From positions 11,837,386 to 11,901,385 of the forward strand of contig NC_088306.1 of NCBI RefSeq assembly GCF_032854445.1: a DNA stretch of 64,000 nt, read 5' to 3'. Positions within the stretch are counted from its first letter, which is position 1, and the number at the start of each line of letters is the position of its first letter. Source of the stretch: Liolophura sinensis (lineage: Eukaryota > Mollusca > Polyplacophora > Chitonida > Chitonidae). A program made the translations under genes and the position numbers. This document shows positions 59,801 through 64,000 of the stretch, piece after piece. The notes beneath the pieces are model-generated. The model did not search any database. It worked only from the letters and a program-made list of their open reading frames with translations, and was not told the origin of the DNA.

Positions 59801-62800
59801 GAGTACGGCGTAAAACACCAATCAAATAAATAAATAAATATATTTTGAAAATATCATGATTTTGCCAACTTGAAAAATTTTTAGCAATGTTTGTAGACCT
59901 TCACAGTCTTGTGTGTATAGCATGATGTCATACATTGTGTCTTACTACTGGATTAAATTAATGTTGTCAGTCAAATGCTTTGCTCTTGCCAGCTGATCAG
60001 GGCAGTGTGTTGATAAAATGTACAAACATAAAAATTATATTATGTTATCTTGAAGTTGATCCTACTTAAGTTTGGATATTGAATAATTTGTGACAGATTA
60101 GAACCAGTCAGAACAAGGTGTATTTCCTATGTTTGTTGCCATTTATTTCGTAGCAGACACTGTGAGTGCGGGGTCCACTGAGTGTAACACAGGTGTGTTG
60201 GGCAGACAGAGCTTACAGGTGATAGAGGGAACAGTTAATGTTGGTCAACCAAACTCAAAGCTGAGAGAAAGCAAAGGTTAGTTTGGGTTATTTCATGTTG
60301 ACTCGTTTTGAAAACCCATTGCAGTTAGGTTTTGAGGATGACAAGAGTTGAAGTATAACACTTCTGATTTGTGTTGTATTCAGTTCCAGAAGCTGTCAGT
60401 ATAGGATCCCCCTGGTACTCCAGCATCTGGAGCAGACAGAATGTACCAGCCACAGATCGGACAAGTAAGGCAGATCAGCCAGGCCCCTGTCAGACAGAAG
60501 TTAAAGGTAGTTGTGAGAGTAATGTATGGCTGAGAATGGTTAATAATGCTCATATATTTCCGGTGACATTCTCCCAACTTCCAGGGCTTGTGGGTGGAGG
60601 AAGGCCTGATTATAGAAGGGCTGGGACTGAAAATAATTCTTGCTTTTCCTATCTGATATTTGATTTTTGCTTTATAAAATTTCCCCATTAATTGGGGAAT
60701 GCAAGGAATGGAATAAAGATATGGATGTATTATTGTCAGTTTGGAAAGTATACCCTTTAAACATAAAGTGAACTTTATATTTTGTGAAATACTTTTCTGT
60801 ACATTAATTGGCCTGTGACCATACATAACATATCTGTGACCATACATAATATATCTGTGACCATACATAATATATCTGTGACCATACATAATATATCTGT
60901 GACCATACATAATATATCTGTGACCATACATAATATATCTGTGACCATACATAATATATCTGTTGCCTCAGAATGTGTTAACTCGACATCAGCACAGTGG
61001 AACAACAATAGCTCAGGCGGACAGAACGTGAAAGAAATCGATAAAACAGTGGAGACTAGTCAAGCAGTACTGAGACAGGGAGAAAGTAAAGGTCAGCCCG
61101 GGCTAACTGGATTACATTAATGTAATAAATCAGATACTTGTCTGTTTTCAGCCAATCAGGGCAGTGTGTGGTAAAGCATTTAGTGAAGAGAAATACACAG
61201 TCTCTAAAATCTTTGGTGTTGTTAGCCAGAGAAATAAAAATTGAATTGTAAAGTTTAAGTTTCTGTTAAGGTTTAGTTATGTGTATGTAATATGAATAAT
61301 CTGTTGCACCCAGGGAAGCGTTGCCCTTTTGGGGACGTGTATAGACATCGATCGCGAATTCATACTTACATATTGCAATTTATTTTGTAGCAGACACTGT
61401 CAGTGTGGGGCCCACTGAGTGTAGCACAGGTGTGTTGGGCAGGCAGAGCTTACAGGTGATGGAGGGAACAGCTAATGTTGGTCAACCGGACACAAAGCTG
61501 AGAGAAAGCAAAGGTTGGTTCAGGTTAATATGAATGCTGTGGTGGATGCTGTGTTAATATATATTTGCCTGCGGCTTGTCAGTGCAGTTTATGCACCCTT
61601 TTTAATTTGATTTTGAAGAAAAAAACTTGGTTGGCCAACTTCCAGGCTTCACAAAAAGTATAATTGTATAAGTCTGTACAGAATAACGCCTTCAGAATTG
61701 CTTGAATAAACACCTTTATAAGCAAGCAAACATTGCACAGCTTTGCAAAAAAAGTTGAAGAATTACAGTCGCTGTTCTGTATGACCTAATTGTTGGCATT
61801 TTCATTTTCAGTTTTACCTTAAAGTTTTTATTTTTTTGCTGATTAGACAATAACATTTTATAAGAAGAGAATTAAAAGTCAAATAAGTGGGTATTTATTT
61901 TGTGTGACAACAGACATAGTGGGATACAAAGTAATTCAGGCATATTCAGTGGGTATAAGTTGCGAGAAATCTAGATAACAGATATTGTCAGTAATCTCAA
62001 CCTAAGAAAAATTAAAGGTAGAGAAATTAAAGGTACATGGTTTGATTATCCATGTTGAAAAAGGTTTGGTAAAAACATGCATGATAATAACTTTGAATAG
62101 ATCTAGTGAAACCGCTGAAGTGCAGTTCGTACATTTCCGGTAGAAGTCTTCTTCTCAGAAGGTAGCGAACAGTACAGTTCGTTTTCCGCTTGACGATCAG
62201 GAAACCAGAATGTTGGACGTAGGTTCCGAGTTTACATGAACAAGCCGGCAGTTTTAACAACTCTCACTGGCTGAGAGGCAACAATCCCCTGCCCCCAGCA
62301 TAAATTACAGGGTGGTAAAGATGGAGAATGTGATGAACTCAGCGATTTATGCCAGCTTTGTCGTTTTCAGGCTTTTCGTGTTTGGCGGGGAAAAATCGTA
62401 AAATTATGCAGGAGGCACCACCAGATAGAAAAAAATGTGCTTTTTTCATCCCAGAATGTCATTTTTTAAAGTTTTCTTTTCTTCTAAAAATAATAACAGG
62501 TGAAAAATTTTAGCATTCTTTAATTTGACTTATTCTGTTTGTAGAAGATGGCAGTACAGGATCCCACTGGTACTCCAGCATCTGGAGCAGACAAAATGTA
62601 CCCACTGTACAATCCACAGATAGAACAGTTAAGACTGATCAGTCAGGTCCAAGTCAGGCAGATGTTAAAGGTAAAGTTTTAAGAGTAATGAATAGTTAAT
62701 AATACTCATATATTTCCCGTGACATTTCCCCATTTTCCACGGCTTGTGGAGTGAGGAAGGGCTAATTGTAGAAGGGCTGGTTAGGTCCAAGTCAGGCAGA

Positions 62801-63566
62801 TGGTGGGTTTTCATAATTATATGTCATTAAAGCTTGTCATATTTCCAATCAGGTACATCCTTCATTTTTTGACCGCTTTGGTAGTCCAATGATTTGAGTG
62901 TCCGTCTCGAAGTTGAGAGACCCTGGGATCAAACCCGGGCCGGGTCATAGCAAAGACTTTAAAAATGGTAATTCCTGCTGCTTTGAGTGGCAGGAAGTTA
63001 GAGCAAGGAAACATGACTGATTGGTCCGGTGTCAGTGTAATGTGGCTGGGTGGGGCGTCATGTCTGGTGTCTTCGGCATGATACTTCAGTGGCGGCAGCA
63101 CTTAGGAGGCATGGCACAAGAGGGCACAGTATATATACACACGCCTAATGACTCCTTGTCATCATATGACTGAAAAAATGTCAAGTACGACTTTAAACCC
63201 CAAGCGTACATACATACATGTACATCCATCATTTTCTTGGCAAACAACAAGGAATTTAGTTTTCAAAGTTCAAAGGACAAGTGTAACATGTTTTAATCAC
63301 ATGCTGTTCATTTTGTTTGGATTTCTGATATTTTGTTTTATATGCATATATGGATATTTAATACAGAAGAGCATGAAAAATTCTCCAGTATGCTGTTAAG
63401 ACAACTTTCAAATAATTAAATAAAGTGGCTTTTTCCTTTGTTTTAGAATCTGGCAGTATGGGACCTACTCGGTGTAATCCAGGTATGGTGGGTGGGCAGA
63501 ATTTACAAGTGAAAGATGAAACTGTTGATAGTTGTCAACAGGGCCCAAGGCAGGAGGAAATTAAAG
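47728..63566 (+). CDS. Repeat-exon gene: 19 visible phase 1-1 exons, each one ~40-residue repeat (partial, continues right)
   Basis: Nineteen short exons were located by acceptor, donor and frame. Each enters and leaves at phase 1 and is a multiple of three (111-126 nt), 765 codons in total. Each encodes one repeat of about 40 residues. Type A carries WYSSIWSRQNVPATDRTVK, type B carries PWNKNNSGGQ and ends RQGESKG, type C carries STECNTGVLGRQSLQVMEG. The order is A-B in the left part and A-B-C from exon 7. Repeats are hydrophilic, rich in Ser, Thr, Gly, Gln and charged residues, without membrane segments; Cys occurs in C repeats and a few others. Start and end lie outside the run; a candidate first exon is at 38058. 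Function and cell location are unknown, and I recognise no family. Confidence 0.8.
47845..48678. other. Intron 1, left part, no feature
   Basis: AT-rich intron sequence in which no exon or repeat was recognised. Confidence 0.35.
48679..48850 (-). CDS. Candidate antisense exon nested in intron 1 of the repeat-exon gene
   Basis: On the minus strand ATG at 48850 opens 57 codons (MESGYAQVNKLPYQSAPIVD onward; an acidic patch SDSEFSDLE near the end) followed by G and a perfect GTAAGT donor. Composition looks protein-like, but no downstream exon was found. It could be the first exon of a nested gene or part of an unrecognised mobile element. Confidence 0.3.
49380..49765 (+). repeat. G-rich minisatellite with G-quadruplex potential
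   Basis: GATGGTTGGGTGGGG-type units repeat with drift. The densest part, about 49439-49475, has more than four runs of three or more G separated by loops of 1-6 bases. It lies in intron 1 on the coding strand. The minus-strand open frame 49416-49796 is an artefact of the repeat. Confidence 0.85.
50012..50225 (+). repeat. tRNA-headed SINE-like element, family 4
   Basis: GAGCCCTGTGGTTTAGTGGT resembles an A box and GCAGGTTCAAACCTGG a B box. The body ends near GTCTCGAAGACGACTTGTC. The intervening length rules out a normal tRNA gene. Confidence 0.5.
50411..50657 (+). repeat. SINE family 1 inserted into the acceptor of repeat exon 2
   Basis: Near full-length copy flanked by a 13-bp duplication, CATCTTTTGTTTC, at 50398-50410 and 50658-50670. 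The second copy is followed at once by AG and exon 2, so the SINE entered between the polypyrimidine tract and the AG, and its duplication rebuilt the tract. Confidence 0.93.
50673..50789 (+). CDS. Repeat exon 2 (type B-like)
   Basis: Acceptor CTTTTGTTTCAG (partly rebuilt by the SINE target duplication), donor GTTAGT. Encodes EATSVGSSPDNPTVSGVDNL, then ERSDKNADKSEPNQGEIIS. Closest to type B by position and by NQGEI near the end. Confidence 0.75.
50932..51292 (+). repeat. Rearranged SINE family 1 pieces
   Basis: A SINE head (GGCCTCTGTGGCTCAGTCGG) at 50932-50968 stops abruptly. A second, internally deleted copy runs from about 51100 (GTTAGCGCGCTAGCACAGCG) to an AAATAAATC tail. Looks like recombination or two nested insertions. 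Confidence 0.75.
51293..51694. other. Intron 2, middle part, no feature
   Basis: No exon-like block recognised between the SINE pieces. Confidence 0.3.
51695..51778 (-). repeat. SINE family 1 3' fragment
   Basis: TTTATTTATTTATTTGATTG, then ACGCCGTACTCAAGAATATT to CAGCATTATGGTG. Truncated. Confidence 0.85.
51779..52300. other. Intron 2, right part, no feature
   Basis: AT-rich, with possible weak inverted similarity around 51815-51935 that I could not delimit. No exon recognised. Confidence 0.3.
52301..52411 (+). CDS. Repeat exon 3 (type A)
   Basis: Acceptor CCTATTTCAG, donor GTGAGT. Shortest repeat (37 codons): YRWYSSIWSRQKATDRTVKA, then DQSDTSQAQGK. Lacks the few residues between RQN and ATDRT found in longer A repeats. 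Confidence 0.85.
52681..52925 (-). repeat. SINE family 3, minus strand
   Basis: Reverse complement of the element at 62868, including TACTGCCGCCACTGAAGTTT, GGGTTTGATCCCGGGGTCTC and the tRNA-like head near 52900-52925. In intron 3 of the repeat-exon gene. Confidence 0.8.
53358..53480 (+). CDS. Repeat exon 4 (type B)
   Basis: Acceptor TTGTTACCTCAG, donor GTAAGT. Encodes ECKSSGSVPWSISNSRGQTL and ends PVRQGESK. Similar in exon and flanking intron to exons 8 and 16. Confidence 0.85.
53617..53775 (-). repeat. SINE family 1 5' half, minus strand
   Basis: From CCCACGACCATCCACAGGTT through GCATGAGCTGGACTTGAACT to GCGCGCTAACCAACTGAGCC. Body and head only. Confidence 0.88.
53988..55136 (-). mobile_element. 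piggyBac-type DNA transposon, internally deleted, 1149 bp
   Basis: Flanked by TTAA on both sides (53984-53987 and 55137-55140), the hallmark target of piggyBac elements. The ends are a perfect 12-bp inverted repeat, CCCTTTCCATGC, with the CCC start usual in this superfamily. A minus-strand open frame inside starts like a piggyBac transposase but the catalytic core is missing, so this is a non-autonomous deletion derivative. Intact ends suggest recent insertion. Confidence 0.88.
54353..54895 (-). pseudogene. N-terminal remnant of a piggyBac-type transposase
   Basis: An open frame of 180 codons. Its first 85 or so residues include KRQRYSAEQACSIISDWL followed by a long acidic Asp/Glu/Ser stretch (DDDEYDSEDSLGSNDS), the usual start of piggyBac transposases. 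After that, composition changes to an unrelated Gly/Pro/Arg-rich readout. The DDE/D catalytic region and the Cys-rich C-terminal domain are absent. Assignment rests on the acidic N-terminus plus the TTAA and inverted-repeat ends of the host element. Confidence 0.6.
55417..55536 (+). CDS. Repeat exon 6 (type B)
   Basis: Acceptor TTCCTCTCTTCAG, donor GTCAGT. Encodes ESVSSASRPWDKNNSSRQNL, then PVTDTAVESCRAERRNTEAN. The usual RQGESK ending is replaced by RRNTEAN. Confidence 0.85.
55718..55834 (+). CDS. Repeat exon 7 (type A)
   Basis: Acceptor TTTGTTCCAG, donor GTGGGT. Encodes EAVSMGSPWYSSIWSRQNVP, then ATDRTLKFDQPGPSEGEIG. Very close to exon 15, suggesting recent duplication. Confidence 0.88.
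55943..56093 (+). repeat. SINE family 1 3' half
   Basis: Body from GCTGGCTTCCTCTCTGGCAG to an ACTAATCAAATAAATC tail; the segment before the tail is shortened. Confidence 0.85.
56246..56365 (+). CDS. Repeat exon 8 (type B)
   Basis: Acceptor TTGTTACATTCAG, donor GTCAGT. Encodes ESLSLVSAPWNKNNSGGRYS and ends AIPRQGESK. Confidence 0.88.
56681..56803 (+). CDS. Repeat exon 9 (type C)
   Basis: Acceptor TGTTTTGTAG, donor GTTAGT. Opens with CA, so the junction codon is GCA (Ala) rather than the GAA of A and B exons. Encodes DTVSVGSTECNTGVLGRQSL, QVMEGTANVGQPGP, ending KLRERK. Confidence 0.9.
56868..56966. mobile_element. 99-bp hairpin element
   Basis: The left end GGTGTTTGTTGTGTAACGCG and the right end, whose reverse complement reads GGTGTTTGTTGTGTAACCCG, match over about 22 bases with one difference. 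A small foldback element in the intron between exons 9 and 10. Confidence 0.7.
57446..57571 (+). CDS. Repeat exon 10 (type A)
   Basis: Acceptor TTACTTGATCTAG, donor GTGAGT. Encodes YHWYPRAWSRQNVHTAPATD, then RTVKVDQPGPNQGESE. Its last 14 or so bases and donor have been amplified into the minisatellite that follows. Only the first donor keeps the frame open. Confidence 0.85.
57558..58299 (+). repeat. 38-bp minisatellite that multiplies a splice donor (20 copies)
   Basis: The sequence GGGAGAAAGTGAAGGTGAGT recurs exactly every 38 bases: GTGAGT or GTGAGC begins at 57572, 57610, 57648, 57686 and so on to 58294. Each unit is the end of exon 10 plus its donor plus about 18 intron bases. The 280-codon minus-strand open frame across it is an artefact of the repeat lacking stops on that strand. 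Confidence 0.95.
58582..58704 (+). CDS. Repeat exon 11 (type B)
   Basis: Acceptor TTGCTACTTTAG, donor GTCAGT. Opens with GA, giving a Gly junction codon. Encodes GPVISGSTPCYKTKVSGGQT, then SPLTDRTGETGQAVQRPGES. Diverged in its first half. Confidence 0.82.
59008..59127 (+). CDS. Repeat exon 12 (type C), with a junction that makes a stop
   Basis: Acceptor TTTATTATTAG, donor GTTAGT. Encodes ETVSVGSSQCNTPVWGRQGL, then QVMEGTISVSQKDPKLTASK. The final base is T where all other exons have G. Joined to exon 13, which opens AA, the junction codon is TAA. It is readable only if spliced to a C exon opening CA (giving Ser). Confidence 0.8.
59254..59376 (+). CDS. Repeat exon 13 (type A)
   Basis: Acceptor TTATTCGTTTCAG, donor GTGAGG. 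Encodes YGWYPRVWSRQNLHTGQVTD, then RTAKDAQLSIRKGEVK. The tail diverges from the usual DQPGP form. Confidence 0.85.
59429..59552. mobile_element. 124-bp hairpin element where a type B exon is expected
   Basis: The left end ATATTGCACAGTGAAGGTTG and the reverse complement of the right end, ATATTGCACAGTGACGGTTG, are inverted repeats extending about 28 bases. It lies between an A exon and a C exon, next to a SINE. Confidence 0.7.
59575..59838 (+). repeat. SINE family 1, full length, with 9-bp target duplication
   Basis: From GGTGCCTCTATGGCTCAGTT to AAATAAATAAATAA. TATATTTTG flanks it at 59566-59574 and 59839-59847. Confidence 0.92.
60154..60276 (+). CDS. Repeat exon 14 (type C)
   Basis: Acceptor TTTATTTCGTAG, donor GTTAGT. 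Encodes DTVSAGSTECNTGVLGRQSL, then QVIEGTVNVGQPNSKLRESK. Opens with CA. Follows an A exon directly, the type B partner being absent. Confidence 0.9.
60390..60506 (+). CDS. Repeat exon 15 (type A)
   Basis: Acceptor TTCAGTTCCAG, donor GTAGTT (weak). Encodes EAVSIGSPWYSSIWSRQNVP, then ATDRTSKADQPGPCQTEVK. Nearly identical to exon 7 in its first 24 codons. Confidence 0.88.
60818..60965. repeat. 21-bp minisatellite next to the acceptor of exon 16
   Basis: ATATCTGTGACCATACATAAT repeats about seven times and ends where the real acceptor begins (ATATCTGTTGCCTCAG). The unit resembles the last bases of the intron, so it probably arose by amplifying the pre-acceptor segment. Open frames on both strands here are artefacts. 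Confidence 0.92.
60972..61091 (+). CDS. Repeat exon 16 (type B)
   Basis: Acceptor TCTGTTGCCTCAG, donor GTCAGC. Encodes ECVNSTSAQWNNNSSGGQNV and ends AVLRQGESK. NNNSS and the SQWNNN region give possible N-glycosylation sites if extracellular. Confidence 0.87.
61391..61513 (+). CDS. Repeat exon 17 (type C)
   Basis: Acceptor TATTTTGTAG, donor GTTGGT. Encodes DTVSVGPTECSTGVLGRQSL, then QVMEGTANVGQPDTKLRESK. Closest to exon 9. Confidence 0.9.
61575..61780 (+). repeat. Interspersed repeat X, copy 3
   Basis: Shares GCTTCACAAAAAGTATAATT, AACGCCTTCAGAATTGC and the preceding TGATTTTGAAGAAAAAAAC block with the copies at 40593 and (inverted) 42005. In the intron after exon 17. Confidence 0.6.
61781..62544. 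other. Intron 17, right part, no feature
   Basis: A degenerate remnant of the exon family may be present near 61915-62030 (acceptor-like GACAACAG and an ATTAAAGGT ending), but no open exon can be drawn. Confidence 0.3.
62545..62670 (+). CDS. Repeat exon 18 (type A)
   Basis: Acceptor TTCTGTTTGTAG, donor GTAAAG. Encodes EDGSTGSHWYSSIWSRQNVP, then TVQSTDRTVKTDQSGPSQAD. Closest to exon 3. Confidence 0.88.
62868..63205 (+). repeat. SINE family 3 with a family 2 tail
   Basis: Head with GACCCTGGGATCAAACCCGG, family 3 body (GTGTAATGTGGCTGGGTGGG, CTTCAGTGGCGGCAGCACTT), then the tail CATCATATGACTGAAAAAAT and CTTTAAACCCCAAGCGTACA, which is the family 2 tail. Ends in CATA repeats. Confidence 0.85.
63447..63566 (+). 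CDS. Repeat exon 19 (mixed B/C type); gene continues beyond the window
   Basis: Acceptor CCTTTGTTTTAG, donor GTAAGT. Encodes ESGSMGPTRCNPGMVGGQNL, then QVKDETVDSCQQGPRQEEIK. The CNPGMVGGQNLQV part is C-like, the DETVDS part and AA opening are B-like; perhaps a B/C hybrid formed by unequal exchange. Confidence 0.85.
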
Positions 63567-63925
63567 GTAAGTCTTAATGATGTGGGATGTAAGGTTGCTG
63601 TGTGTCAGATATGCCCTGTGCTTTCCGGGTAATAGTGCAACACAGGCTTGTTTTTTTTTTTTTTAAATTAAAAAAATTATTGTTGAGAGTAACGTTGCTC
63701 TACCACAAAAGTAAGGTGGGTTTGTAGAGAATTTTTAAAACATTGTGGCTTATGAAAAAGAATTGGATTTGAAATAAATTAACATTTATGGAGAAATCAA
63801 GGAACTATTTTTTTTATGATTGAATCGGGTTACGCCAACAAAAATATTTGTTAAAGTTGCCTGGTACAATGATTGAAGTGCCAACCCACCTGTTCTCTTT
63901 TACAGTTTTAATATAATTTTGCTTA
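63567..63925. other. Intron after repeat exon 19
   Basis: AT-rich with a T/A run near 63652-63680. No further exon before the window edge. Confidence 0.3.
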
Positions 63926-64000
63926 CGTGGAAAGGTCTGGCAGCAACCTGTGGATATTCGTGGGTTTCCCCCGGGCTTTACCTGGTTTCCTCCCACCATA
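63926..64000 (+). repeat. SINE family 1, cut by the window edge
   Basis: Body from ACGTGGAAAGGTCTGGCAGC to TTTCCTCCCACCATA; the remainder lies outside. Confidence 0.85.

Noticed and set aside
60380-60952. 190-codon minus-strand frame with MYGHRYI repeats, and a plus-strand TIHNISV frame
   Set aside because: Both are readouts of the 21-bp intronic minisatellite plus the antisense of exon 15.

Overview
This is eukaryotic, AT-rich, intron-rich nuclear DNA from an invertebrate. Dozens of copies of one tRNA-derived SINE (head reading 'GTGGCTCAGTTGGTTAGCGC', tail 'GAGTACGGCGTAAAACACCA' followed by AAAT repeats), several further tRNA-headed SINEs, small palindromic MITEs and many minisatellites suggest a lophotrochozoan, most likely a mollusc. 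The species cannot be fixed from sequence alone. No bacterial-type genes, operons or CRISPR arrays are present. All genes below were built by hand from splice sites, reading phase and comparison of repeated copies.

Layout. (1) 1-1720: last two exons of a plus-strand gene, followed by largely unannotated DNA with one orphan exon-like block at 3194-3282. (2) 6570-30708: a 12-kb direct tandem duplication. It carries a minus-strand seven-exon gene for a predicted secreted protein of 454 residues with a strongly basic tail. The right-hand copy is complete because its signal-peptide exon lies outside the duplication at 31903-31958. The left-hand copy has no first exon and has a 1-bp deletion in exon 3, so it is probably a pseudogene. 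Both copies carry a decayed LINE reverse-transcriptase fragment with an internal in-frame 57-bp minisatellite. (3) 31-47 kb: SINEs, MITEs, a possible promoter and first exon (38005-38163), and a large 22/88-bp minisatellite that has been invaded by a SINE and by a U6 snRNA-SINE chimera. (4) 47728-63566 and beyond the right edge: a plus-strand gene made of at least 19 short exons (111-126 nt), all phase 1-1, each encoding one roughly 40-residue repeat of three recurring types (A, B, C). I recognise no known domain in it; it is the best candidate for something undescribed.

The repeat-exon gene is being reshaped by mobile and satellite DNA. A piggyBac-type element sits inside exon 5. A SINE is wedged between the polypyrimidine tract and the AG of exon 2, with the tract restored by the target-site duplication. 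A 38-bp minisatellite has multiplied the splice donor of exon 10 to 20 copies. A 21-bp minisatellite abuts the acceptor of exon 16. Exon 12 ends in T, so joining it to exon 13 makes a stop codon. Because every exon is phase-symmetric, skipping any of them keeps the frame, which probably explains how the gene tolerates this damage.
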